DNA of 64,000 nucleotides from Streptomyces sp. GSL17-111 (lineage in GTDB: Bacteria; Actinomycetota; Actinomycetes; Streptomycetales; Streptomycetaceae), in assembly GCF_037911585.1 (NCBI RefSeq), contig NZ_JBAJNS010000001.1, forward strand, positions 1,177,001 through 1,241,000, written 5' to 3'. Below, piece after piece: positions 37,331 through 44,834 of this stretch (the stretch's first letter is position 1; each line of letters starts with the position of its first letter). The notes beneath the pieces were generated by a model. That model was not told where the DNA came from, did no database searches, and saw nothing but the letters and a program-made list of their open reading frames with translations. The translations under genes were made by a program, and so were the position numbers.

Positions 37331-37858
37331 TCATCGCCGTTCGGCGAGCTTGCGCAAGGTGGTGAGCTGGCGGTGCATCATGAGCAGGTCGCCCCAGGCC
37401 ATCAGCGGCCTGCGCAGCCGCCCCAGCACCCCGTCGTCGTCCCCGACCACGAGTTTGGCGACCAGGCGGGTGACGCGGGGGGTGACCTCCTCGACCGTGT
37501 AGGTGAGGGCGAAGCCACCGAAGAGGCGCAGGGCCCTCGGCTTGTCCAGTACGACGGTCAGCTGCTTGTCGGGCTCGAAGTCGACCAGCCGGAAGATCGT
37601 CATGACCCGCTGGCCGGTCTCCAGACGTTCGGCGCCCGGCGTGAGGTGGCGGGGGCTGCGCCGACCGAGGTTGTCCAGGAGGTCGTAGCTGTACGGAGCC
37701 ACTTTGAGCTGACACAGCCACCGGAAGACGGTGGCCGCGTCGGCCCGGACCGTCACGGCCCGGTACCAGTGCTCCCGGGGGGAGGTCAGCAGGTCGTCGC
37801 AGGGGTAGTGCGCGAGGACCTCCGCCTCGCGCACACCCCACTCGCGTGGAAGCTTCAA
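37331..37858 (-). CDS. SRPBCC-fold protein (polyketide cyclase/START-like)
   Basis: This protein of about 175 residues has the SRPBCC pattern, including VTVRADAATVFRWLCQLKVAPYS at about residues 37-58, followed by alternating beta strands and a C-terminal helix. The fold binds hydrophobic ligands and includes aromatase/cyclases and lipid carriers. No catalytic residues can be named. The start is apparently TTG; the Shine-Dalgarno sequence is weak. It lies between the carboxylase and the first alpha/beta hydrolase in the cluster, 15 bp after the latter. A role in shaping or carrying the product is inferred. Confidence 0.78.
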   Translation of the reverse strand: MKLPREWGVREAEVLAHYPCDDLLTSPREHWYRAVTVRADAATVFRWLCQLKVAPYSYDLLDNLGRRSPRHLTPGAERLETGQRVMTIFRLVDFEPDKQLTVVLDKPRALRLFGGFALTYTVEEVTPRVTRLVAKLVVGDDDGVLGRLRRPLMAWGDLLMMHRQLTTLRKLAERR

Positions 37859-37873
37859 CGTCGCTCGATTCCG

Positions 37874-38809
37874 TTACGTCAGAGCCCGCCGCAGGAAGTC
37901 CAGGACGGTCGAGGTGTACTTCTCCGGGGCCTCCCTGAGCCCCAGCAGGTGACCGATGCCCGGCAGGATGTGCGCCTCCGCGTCGGCGTAGCAGCCCGCC
38001 AGCGCGTCCACCGAGGAGGCCGGCAGGATGCGGTCCTCCTCCCCCGCGATGAAGAGCAGCGGCGTGTCGACGTAGCGGCCCTCCAGCGGCGGCGGCCACT
38101 CGGAGCGGAGCATCGTGGTGCCCGCCCAGCACAGCGTCCGCTCCATGGCGAAGCGCGCCGGGTTGGCCCGCAGCGCCTTCGGCACCGGGAGCACGTCGGC
38201 GTCCAGGAAGTTCGCGAAGAGCGGCGCCAGTTCGAGCCCGGGACCGCTGTCGCAGATCACCGCGTCCACGGCGACGTCCTGGTCCCGGAGCGAGTAGAAC
38301 ATCGGGAACGTCGAGAAGGAGAAGCCGTACACGGCGACCTTCGCCGAGCGGTACTCCGCACGGCCGCGCAACAGCTCGACCAGGGAGAGCACGTCCGAGG
38401 TGAACTTGTCGCTCAGACCGGTGACCGAGCGGTCCTGGCTGCTCCGGCCGTGGTTGCGGTGGTCGAAGAGGCACACGGTGTACCCGGCGTCGTGCAGGAA
38501 CTTGGCGTGCCCCAACGTGGCGGACTTGCTGAGCCCCATGCCGTGCCCGATGACGACGACGCGGTCGGTGTCACCGGGGCAGAGCCAGGCGTGGACACGC
38601 TTGCCCCCGCCGATCGGGACCCACAGCTCCTCCGGCTCGGGCAGCCCCACGTCGACCGGCGTCTTGTGGTGGGGCCTGCGCGGCGGGTGGAAGAGCATGT
38701 ACGCCAGTGCGAGCCCGCACAGGGGCGCGAAGGGCAGGGCGAGCGCCGAGAGGACGCGGGTTACCGGAGAGTACCCGCGGGACCGGCTCTTACCTGGGGC
38801 CAAGGCCAT
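37874..38809 (-). CDS. Alpha/beta hydrolase with N-terminal membrane anchor
   Basis: This hydrolase of 311 residues starts with a basic stretch and a hydrophobic segment (VLSALALPFAPLCGLALAYM, about 19-38) that probably anchors it to the membrane. The oxyanion motif is IGHGMG, the nucleophile elbow GFSFS near residue 162, and the C-terminal triad region GEEDRIL and GIGHLLG. The elbow's last Gly is Ser. It is clearly paralogous to the hydrolase at 44831-45841, sharing the elbow, ICDSGP and the DxRNHG block. CAGGAG precedes the ATG. A thioesterase, lipase or acyltransferase role is possible; the substrate is unknown. Confidence 0.88.
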   Translation of the reverse strand: MALAPGKSRSRGYSPVTRVLSALALPFAPLCGLALAYMLFHPPRRPHHKTPVDVGLPEPEELWVPIGGGKRVHAWLCPGDTDRVVVIGHGMGLSKSATLGHAKFLHDAGYTVCLFDHRNHGRSSQDRSVTGLSDKFTSDVLSLVELLRGRAEYRSAKVAVYGFSFSTFPMFYSLRDQDVAVDAVICDSGPGLELAPLFANFLDADVLPVPKALRANPARFAMERTLCWAGTTMLRSEWPPPLEGRYVDTPLLFIAGEEDRILPASSVDALAGCYADAEAHILPGIGHLLGLREAPEKYTSTVLDFLRRALT

Positions 38810-38950
38810 GATGACTCCTGTTGTGTGATGGGCTCTCGCTGGTCGTGAGCGGGGCTCGCCGGGACCAGACGCTCGCCACGGCCGCGAGGGCCTGTGGTGG
38901 GGACGAGCGGCCTGGTCGGGCCCGGCGCCGCCGGCACCCGGACCGCTGGG

Positions 38951-39649
38951 TCAGCCGCATCCCCCCGCGTGGCCCTGGTCCCCACCCGGGTCGGACGTCG
39001 CAGCGGTCTCCTCGGTCGGTCCGACGGCGCCGCCGGTGCCCCGCACCGACGCGGCGAACGCGGGGAGGCGGTCGATCCCCCAGAACTTCTCGTAGCCGTT
39101 GACGAAGAACGGGACGCCGAACACTCCGTCCCGGTGCACCTCGAGGAGCGCCGTCGTCCCCCTCTCCCGCAGCTTCGGGTCGTCGACCGCCTCGACCAGC
39201 CGGCTCTCCCCCAGCCCCAACTCACGTGCGATTGCGGCGATCGTACCGGAGTCGCAGATGTCACGGCCTTCGTTCCAGCGGACCCGGTAGGCCACGTCGA
39301 CGAACTCCGCGCCCCGCCCCTCGTCCTGTGCCGCGAGGTAGGCGAGGTGGGGCACCTCCCAGCACGGGTCGCGGTCGACGGGCCAGGTGGACTCCTCACC
39401 GCGTTCGCGCACGAGCCGGCGCACGTCCTGCAGGATGTACAGGTGCTTGGCCCGTGACATCGCCACGTACGGGAACGCTCCGCCCGCCTCCGTCAGCAGC
39501 CGCTCGGAGAGGGCGTCGGGCTCCCAGAAGGGCCGCCACTCCAGGCGGTCCAGCACGTCGGGGTAACGCGTCCTCAGGTCGCGGTACGCCAGCCACGAGT
39601 ACGGGCTGCGCAGCGAGAAGTACCAGCGCGGCACGCGGTCGCGTCTCAC
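38951..39649 (-). CDS. DsbA-fold protein, 2-hydroxychromene-2-carboxylate isomerase-like
   Basis: This protein of 232 residues has the HCCA-isomerase/kappa-GST pattern: YFSLRSPYSWLAYRDL at the N-terminus, with Ser in place of the CxxC of disulfide oxidoreductases, and VFGVPFFVNGYEKFWGIDRL near residue 185. Characterised relatives isomerise cis/trans double bonds using glutathione. Actinobacteria mostly use mycothiol, so the cofactor is open. The start is a GTG. It lies after the KR gene in the cluster (25 bp) and could isomerise a polyene or enone, which is inference. Confidence 0.85.
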   Translation of the reverse strand: MRRDRVPRWYFSLRSPYSWLAYRDLRTRYPDVLDRLEWRPFWEPDALSERLLTEAGGAFPYVAMSRAKHLYILQDVRRLVRERGEESTWPVDRDPCWEVPHLAYLAAQDEGRGAEFVDVAYRVRWNEGRDICDSGTIAAIARELGLGESRLVEAVDDPKLRERGTTALLEVHRDGVFGVPFFVNGYEKFWGIDRLPAFAASVRGTGGAVGPTEETAATSDPGGDQGHAGGCG

Positions 39650-39674
39650 CGTTCCCCACCCTTCCCGCCCCGCG

Positions 39675-40415
39675 TCACAGGACGATGCCTCCGTCGATCT
39701 GCAGCACGGACCCGGTCACGTACTCGGCCCCGGCGAGGTAGGCGACCATGTCGGCCACCTCCTCGGGACGTCCGAGCCGCCCCAGCGCGATCTGCTTCAG
39801 CGCCTGCTCGCGCACCTGGTCGGTCAGCGAGGACGTCATGTCCGTCTCGATGAACCCGGGGGCCACCACGTTGGCGCGGATGCCGTAGCGGCCGACCTCC
39901 TTGGCGATCGCCTTGGTGAAGCCGATGATCCCGGCCTTGGAGGCCGAGTAGTTGCTCTGCGTCGGGTTCCCGTGGACCCCGGCGACGGAGGAGATGTTGA
40001 CGATGCACCCCGACTTGCGCTTCATCATCTCGAAGATGGCGTAGCGGCACACGTAGTACGTGCCGTTGAGGTTGACGTCGATGACGCGGTTCCAGTCCTC
40101 GTCCTTCATCATCAGCAACGGGTTGTCCCTGACGATGCCGGCCGAGGTGACCACGACGTCGAGCGCGTCGAACTCCTCCTGGGCCGCGTTCACGAAGGCG
40201 CGGGCGGAGTCGGGGTCGGAGACGTCGGCCTGCACGGCCAGGACGCGCACGCCCCGTTCGGAGACCTCCTTCTCCAGCCCCCGGGCCGCCTCCTCGTTCG
40301 CGGTGTAGCAGAACGCCACGTCGTAGCCGTCGTCGGCCAGCCGCAGCGCGGTCGCCCGGCCCAGTCCCCGGGAGCCACCGGTGATCAGGGCCGTGCGCGC
40401 GGTCTTCTCCGCCAT
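39675..40415 (-). CDS. 3-oxoacyl-ACP reductase (FabG-type KR of the cluster)
   Basis: This short-chain dehydrogenase of 246 residues has the NADPH motif TGGSRGLG (about 13-20), NxAG-like TSAGIVRDN, a catalytic Ser in NISSVAGVHG, and YSASK with spacing Y-x3-K. The C-terminus is the FabG-like VTGSVLQIDGG. It would reduce the beta-keto group on ACP. Its ATG overlaps the stop of the upstream dehydratase gene (TGATG). The sequence is very close to the FabG family and could also act in fatty acid synthesis, but the position argues for the cluster. Confidence 0.95.
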   Translation of the reverse strand: MAEKTARTALITGGSRGLGRATALRLADDGYDVAFCYTANEEAARGLEKEVSERGVRVLAVQADVSDPDSARAFVNAAQEEFDALDVVVTSAGIVRDNPLLMMKDEDWNRVIDVNLNGTYYVCRYAIFEMMKRKSGCIVNISSVAGVHGNPTQSNYSASKAGIIGFTKAIAKEVGRYGIRANVVAPGFIETDMTSSLTDQVREQALKQIALGRLGRPEEVADMVAYLAGAEYVTGSVLQIDGGIVL

Positions 40416-40936
40416 CAGGGCTTCTCCTCGCTGCTCGCAGCGGTGCTGGGCACCTGTTCCGTCAGTTCCGTCGCGGGGCGCATGGCCATGACGACCCGCC
40501 CGATCTCCGCGACCACCCGCCCGTCGACGAGGCACTCCCCCTCGAAGATCACCGTGTCCGTCAGTGCCCTGGCGAGGCGGACCTCGTGCCGCATGACGTC
40601 ACCGGGCCGCACCCGGCCGGTGAAGCGGACGTCGGATATGCCGCCGAAGAGCATCACCTGCCCGCTGAGCACGTCCGGGTTCGGACGCTCGGAGGCGATG
40701 AGCACACCGGCCGCCTGGCACCAGGACTCGATGAGGAGGACCCGGGGGTAGTCGTGGTCCTCCTCCGAGGCCTTCTCGCTCAGCCCCTCGTACCAGGGTT
40801 CGTTGCAGGTGACCGCCTTCAGCGCGGTCAGCCGTTCGCCGGGGACGAGCTCCAGCACGCGGTCGACCAGCAGCATGGGGTAGCGGTGGGGGAGCACGGC
40901 CTTGATTCCGGCCACCCCCTCGGGAACGCTGCTCAT
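40415..40936 (-). CDS. FabZ-like 3-hydroxyacyl-ACP dehydratase
   Basis: This hotdog protein of 173 residues carries the FabZ signature LPHRYPMLLVDRVLEL near the N-terminus (catalytic His) and VLLIESWCQAAGV near residue 80 (catalytic Glu). It has FGGISDVRFTGRVRPGD near 110. It overlaps the second hotdog gene by four bases at the start. Pairing of two small hotdogs recalls the ApeI/ApeP heterodimeric dehydratase of aryl polyene synthesis; heterodimerisation here is inference. It would dehydrate beta-hydroxyacyl-ACP. Confidence 0.92.
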   Translation of the reverse strand: MSSVPEGVAGIKAVLPHRYPMLLVDRVLELVPGERLTALKAVTCNEPWYEGLSEKASEEDHDYPRVLLIESWCQAAGVLIASERPNPDVLSGQVMLFGGISDVRFTGRVRPGDVMRHEVRLARALTDTVIFEGECLVDGRVVAEIGRVVMAMRPATELTEQVPSTAASSEEKP

Positions 40937-41313
40937 CCCGCCCTCCCGGCGTCGAATCGGAACCTGATCTGCGCGGCGTTCCCGCGCTGCGAGGCGACCT
41001 TCGCCTTGCACCGCCACTGCGCTCCGTCCTGCGACCACGTCAGCTCGGTGCGCAGTTCGTCGCCGGGGAAGACCGGGGACAGGAAGCGGGTGGACTCCAC
41101 GGCCGCCAGGTCCCACCGGCCCTCGGCCGGGAAGGTGGCCAGGGCGCTGCGGTGGGCGTACTCGACGATGCAGACGCCCGGGTAGATGGGGAATCCGGGG
41201 TAGTGGCCGGGGAAGACCTTCTCGTCCTCGGCCACCGTCACGACCGTGGCCGTGCCGTCCTCGGTGTCGACCGGCTCGGGCGTACCGTCGACGGGCGTGC
41301 ACGCCGTCGGCAT
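40933..41313 (-). CDS. Second FabZ/ApeI-like hotdog protein
   Basis: This hotdog protein of 126 residues has the core motif VFPGHYPGFPIYPGVCIVEYAH near residues 33-54, with the second-half Glu, but it lacks the LPHRYP His motif of its neighbour. It has FLSPVFPGDELRTEL further on. It is probably the partner of the adjacent FabZ-like protein. Both ends overlap neighbours (ACP stop/start at 41313; ATGA at 40933-40936). Confidence 0.87.
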   Translation of the reverse strand: MPTACTPVDGTPEPVDTEDGTATVVTVAEDEKVFPGHYPGFPIYPGVCIVEYAHRSALATFPAEGRWDLAAVESTRFLSPVFPGDELRTELTWSQDGAQWRCKAKVASQRGNAAQIRFRFDAGRAG

Positions 41314-41570
41314 CAGCGGGCCTCGAGCTTCGCGGAGAGCAGGTCGTACGCCTTCCGCAGGGAGGTGACCTCCTTCAGCTCCTCCTCGCGGAGCTTGACG
41401 CCGTACTTCTTCTCGAGCACGACCATGACCTCCAGGGCCATGAGCGAGTCGACGCCGAGCGTCTCGACGAAGTGGGCGTCGTCGGTCAGCTCCTTCTCCT
41501 CGACGTCCAGGACGTCGGCCACGGTCGTGCGCAGGTCCTCGAGGTCGAGTGCCTGGGTGATCTCAGACAT
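41313..41570 (-). CDS. Acyl carrier protein (second ACP of the type II PKS)
   Basis: This discrete ACP of 85 residues has the phosphopantetheine site LGVDSLMALEVM near residue 47 and a C-terminal helix. It sits between the transacylase and the dehydratase genes; its stop overlaps the start of the second hotdog gene by one base. The upstream sequence holds GGAGAGGAC near the ATG. It is distinct from the ACP at 54137. Confidence 0.94.
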   Translation of the reverse strand: MSEITQALDLEDLRTTVADVLDVEEKELTDDAHFVETLGVDSLMALEVMVVLEKKYGVKLREEELKEVTSLRKAYDLLSAKLEAR

Positions 41571-41612
41571 GGTTGGTGTCCTCTCCTGTGGTGGATGGTC
41601 GGATGACGCCGG

Positions 41613-42551
41613 TCAGGCGACCGGCGACGGAAGGTGGTCGGGGGTGTTGACCGTCACGACGACGGCGTCCTTGACGGTGCGCTTGACCATGCCGGACAGC
41701 GCGCGCCCCGGGCCGAGTTCGACGAACCGGAGGCAGCCGAGCTCGGCGTGCAGCGTGCGCACACCGCGCTCCCACAGCACGGGGTGGGTGAGCTGGCGCA
41801 CCTGGAGCGCGGGCCAGTCGGTACCGGCCCCGGTGTGCACCCGGGCGTCGACGTTGGCGACGACGGGTTCGTGCGTCGCGGCGAAGGGCACGGCCGCGAG
41901 CGCGCGGGTGAGGGGCTCGACGGCGGCGGCCATGAGCGGGGTGTGGAAGGCACCCCCGACGGGAACGCGCATCACCTTGGCGTCGTAGTCACCGGCGACC
42001 TCGGCGGCGCGCTCGATACCGTCGAGGGAGCCGGACACCACGACCTGGCCCGGTGCGTTGAGGTTGGCCACCCAGACGTCGTGGCCCTCCTCGCGGACCG
42101 CCAGGACGAGGGCGTCGACCGTCTCGGCGTCGGCCCGCACCAGCACGGCCATCGTGCCCGGGGTGTCCTGCGCCGCCTGACGCATGGCCCGGCCGCGTTC
42201 GGCTACGACCCGTGCGGCGTCGCCGAGGGACAGGGCGCCGGCCGCGTAGAGGGCCACGTACTCCCCCAGGCTGTGCCCGGCGTAGCCGCACACCGTGCCC
42301 AGCCCGCCGGTGGCGCGTGCCTCGTGCAGGGCGATGACGTCGGCGGTGAAGACGGCGAGCTGGGCCAGGTCCGTCCGGCGCAGCGCCTCGTCGTCCGCCT
42401 TGAGCAGCAACTCCTCGACGTCCACGCCGGAGGTCTCGGAGATCTCCCGGGTGAGCCGCCAGGACGCGCACATCCGCCACGGCTCCCCCATGCCACTGCG
42501 CTGGGCGCCCTGGCCGGGGAAGAGAAGCGCGGTGGGGACGGGAGCGGTCAT
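41613..42551 (-). CDS. FabD-like malonyl-CoA:ACP transacylase
   Basis: This acyltransferase of 312 residues starts LLFPGQGAQRSGMGEPW. The nucleophile motif is GHSLGE near residue 88, and the partner His is in GAFHTPLM near 195. Both indicate malonyl transfer. It would charge the cluster's ACPs. The start overlaps the ketosynthase-like gene stop (ATGA). It is longer and distinct from the AT domains in the type I PKS; I cannot exclude that it also serves the type I module lacking AT activity. Confidence 0.95.
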   Translation of the reverse strand: MTAPVPTALLFPGQGAQRSGMGEPWRMCASWRLTREISETSGVDVEELLLKADDEALRRTDLAQLAVFTADVIALHEARATGGLGTVCGYAGHSLGEYVALYAAGALSLGDAARVVAERGRAMRQAAQDTPGTMAVLVRADAETVDALVLAVREEGHDVWVANLNAPGQVVVSGSLDGIERAAEVAGDYDAKVMRVPVGGAFHTPLMAAAVEPLTRALAAVPFAATHEPVVANVDARVHTGAGTDWPALQVRQLTHPVLWERGVRTLHAELGCLRFVELGPGRALSGMVKRTVKDAVVVTVNTPDHLPSPVA

Positions 42552-43660
42552 CGGCTCTCCTCCCCCAGCAGCCGGAAGAGTGCGGCGGCGACGACGCCGT
42601 CCTGCTCGACGGAGGTCACCAGGGCCGTCCGGCCGGCCCCCTCGGGGTGCTCCTGGGCGTGCGCGAGCATGACGGTGACCTGGAACGCGGCCGAGGCGGC
42701 GTAGGTGTCGCCGATCAGCTCGGAGCAGGGCAGCACGTGGGGCCGGTGCGTGCCGAGCACGTCGCGCAGCGCCGCCTGCTCGGCGTCCCCGTCCGGCCCG
42801 GGCAGCTGCGACGTCGCGACGGCCCACAGGTCCTCGGCCCGGGTGCCGCTGCGCTCGTACAGGTTCCGTACGCACTCCGCCAGCACGCCCTGGATGTCTC
42901 CGGGTTCACCGGCGAAGCCGAACTCCAGGCCCTCCACGCGGGCGAGCCCCGTGCGGCCGTTGCTGCGGGCCGTCTCCTCGGACTCCATCAGCCAGACGGC
43001 CGCGCCCTCGCCGAGCGGCGCCCCGGTGGACTCCCGGCCGTTGCTGTGCCACTCCAGCCAGGCCCGGGCGGCGGAGAACTCCTCGACGGCGCCGCACAGC
43101 ACGGTGTTCGCGCGGCCGGCCCGCTGCAGCCGCACCGCGTACTGCAGGGCCAGCAGGCCGGTGGCCCTGCCGCCGGCGATGGTGGTGTTCGGTCCCTTGA
43201 GCTCGTGCCAGATCGCGGACTGCCCGGCGGCGCAGTTCATGACCGTGTTCGGGAAGCGGGCCGGGTCGACGAAGAAGGGCTTCTCCCCGACGAGGGAGTC
43301 GCGGGTGAAGTCCATGATGCTCTGCGCGCTGCCGGTGCTCGTCCCCAGGGCCAGCCCGGTGTCCGGGCCGACCCCGGGCAGCCGGGTCTCCCCGCCCACG
43401 AGCTGCCCCAGCGCGGTCACGGCGAGCCCGGTCACGCGGTCCATGGAGCGCGTGCCCTTGCGGCCGAGGCTCTTGCGGACGTCGAACTCCGGTACCAGGC
43501 AGACCTCGTCCTGCGGGACGGTCCAGCGCTCCGGGTCGACCGGGGTGCCGGCCGGACGGGCGTCCTTCAGACCCGAGCTGAACTCCGTGCTGCTCAGACC
43601 CCAGGGGGACACGGCCGCCCAGGCGGAGATGAGCGAGCCTTCAGCGGTGGCTGTGGCCAT
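42548..43660 (-). CDS. Ketosynthase-like protein lacking the active-site Cys
   Basis: This thiolase-fold protein of 370 residues aligns with KSII/CLF proteins (…GPNTTIAGGRATGLLAL…, APLGEGAAVWLM…). Where a KS has TACASG it reads AGGRATG, so the Cys is Arg. HGTGT is also absent (WAVATSQLPGPD in its place). It therefore cannot condense and is probably a chain-length factor or structural partner. It is not adjacent to an intact KS, so its partner is unclear. GGAGCAAACG precedes the ATG. The length is shorter than a typical KS (about 400). Confidence 0.85.
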   Translation of the reverse strand: MATATAEGSLISAWAAVSPWGLSSTEFSSGLKDARPAGTPVDPERWTVPQDEVCLVPEFDVRKSLGRKGTRSMDRVTGLAVTALGQLVGGETRLPGVGPDTGLALGTSTGSAQSIMDFTRDSLVGEKPFFVDPARFPNTVMNCAAGQSAIWHELKGPNTTIAGGRATGLLALQYAVRLQRAGRANTVLCGAVEEFSAARAWLEWHSNGRESTGAPLGEGAAVWLMESEETARSNGRTGLARVEGLEFGFAGEPGDIQGVLAECVRNLYERSGTRAEDLWAVATSQLPGPDGDAEQAALRDVLGTHRPHVLPCSELIGDTYAASAAFQVTVMLAHAQEHPEGAGRTALVTSVEQDGVVAAALFRLLGEESR

Positions 43661-43698
43661 CGTTTCGTTTGCTCCTTGAGTCGTGCCGACGGGTGGCG

Positions 43699-44100
43699 TC
43701 ACATGAACCACACCTGCGAGTAGGAGAACCAGCGCAACGCCAGCTCGCCCGGTTCGGCCGTGCGGGTGCCGGGCAGCAGCCTGCTCGCCGCCTTGGGCCC
43801 GATGCGCTGGAGGTCCGCTTCCTCGACCCAGACCGTGGCGCCCTCGTCGAGCATCGTGCGCACCGAACGCCGGGGGTCGGGGAGGGTGTCGAGGGTCCGG
43901 CTGCCGATGCGGACGCTCGGCTCGTACTCCGGGGCCCCGACGGCGTAGGTGACGGCGTGCCCGCGCAGGGCGAGGTGCAGTCCGCCGGTCTGCCGGTTGA
44001 GTTCCCGGATGATGTAGAGGACGTCGGCGAACTGCGTCTCCACGGAGCCGCGGTAGGCGCGGTCGACCAGGACCAGCGCCGGGTTCTGCGGGGTGGTCAT
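43699..44100 (-). CDS. DsrH/TusB-like small protein of the DsrEFH-like trio
   Basis: This protein of 133 residues is small and alpha/beta, beginning ALVLVDRAYRGSVETQFADV, which fits a DsrE/F/H-like fold. It contains no Cys. It follows the DsrE-like gene with a one-base gap (TGAGATG). The family assignment is tentative and rests on fold pattern and neighbours. It has a Trp/Tyr-rich C-terminus. Confidence 0.6.
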   Translation of the reverse strand: MTTPQNPALVLVDRAYRGSVETQFADVLYIIRELNRQTGGLHLALRGHAVTYAVGAPEYEPSVRIGSRTLDTLPDPRRSVRTMLDEGATVWVEEADLQRIGPKAASRLLPGTRTAEPGELALRWFSYSQVWFM

Positions 44101-44101
44101 C

Positions 44102-44506
44102 TCAGCAGACCCCCAGGGTGAGTGCCTTGCCGGCGGCCTGCGTGTGCTCGTGGAAGGTGAACGGCGGCCGCCGTCGGACCTCGGGTATCTGGTCGCCCAT
44201 GCCGCGCTCGTCGGAGCAGAACCGGCACACGTACCAGTGCAGTCGCCCGGGGTGGTCGGCGATGAGCCCCCTGGCCACGGCGGCCGTCGAGGGGTGGTCA
44301 CGCGTCCAGTCGACGACGTTGCGGGGCTTGGAGTCGCCCAGCGAGCGGCGCGTCAGACCCGTCGCGTCGCCGCACGTCCACATCTGGAGCGTGGCGCCGC
44401 GGTCCAGCAGCGCGTGCGCCAGGCGGAAGGTCGTGCTGACCAGCTCGGTGCGGTGCGGACCGCCGAAGACGGCGAGCAGGACGTCGGTACGGGGTACGGG
44501 AGCCAT
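44102..44506 (-). CDS. DsrE/TusD-like protein with the likely catalytic Cys
   Basis: This protein of 134 residues is DsrE-family like: an N-terminal VLLAVFGGPHRTELVSTTFRL strand/helix followed by LQMWTCGDATGLTRRSL. The Cys at about residue 44 is followed by the conserved small residue and basic pattern of TusD/DsrE. A second pair, VCRFCSDERG, lies near 92. In E. coli TusBCD only TusD carries the sulfur-relay Cys; here too only this one of three proteins has Cys. A persulfide relay role is inference. Confidence 0.72.
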   Translation of the reverse strand: MAPVPRTDVLLAVFGGPHRTELVSTTFRLAHALLDRGATLQMWTCGDATGLTRRSLGDSKPRNVVDWTRDHPSTAAVARGLIADHPGRLHWYVCRFCSDERGMGDQIPEVRRRPPFTFHEHTQAAGKALTLGVC

Positions 44507-44507
44507 G

Positions 44508-44834
44508 TCAGTGCCACACCACCTTCGTCTGGGGGTCGAGGAGCCGCGCGGCCAGGTCGTCCATCTCCACCGTCCGCGCCTGCGCCAGCAGGTCGTCCGG
44601 GGTGAGGGAGCGCTGCTGCGCGGAGAACGCGTCGACCAGGACGTGGCCCCCCGCGCCGAGGAACTCGGCCACCCTCGGCAGCGCGCCCGGCAGGGCCGCG
44701 AACACGGCGTTGTCGACGAGGAACAGCGAGGTGCGGTGTCCGGCGGCCGCCAGGTGCAGGGCGTCCTCCAGGAACCGCTCGCCTCCGGGGCTGTGGGCCG
44801 GGTCGTCGCTCTGGACGAGCAGGAGCTCCGTCAC
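44508..44834 (-). CDS. DsrF/TusC-like small protein of the DsrEFH-like trio
   Basis: This protein of 108 residues begins with a GTG and reads ELLLVQSDDPAHSPGGERFLEDALHLAAAGH…, again a DsrE/F fold pattern. It contains no Cys. The GTG overlaps the hydrolase stop by four bases, so the trio is coupled to the hydrolase gene. It ends with KVVWH, typical of TusB/DsrH tails, so the F and H labels might be exchanged. Confidence 0.65.
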   Translation of the reverse strand: MTELLLVQSDDPAHSPGGERFLEDALHLAAAGHRTSLFLVDNAVFAALPGALPRVAEFLGAGGHVLVDAFSAQQRSLTPDDLLAQARTVEMDDLAARLLDPQTKVVWH

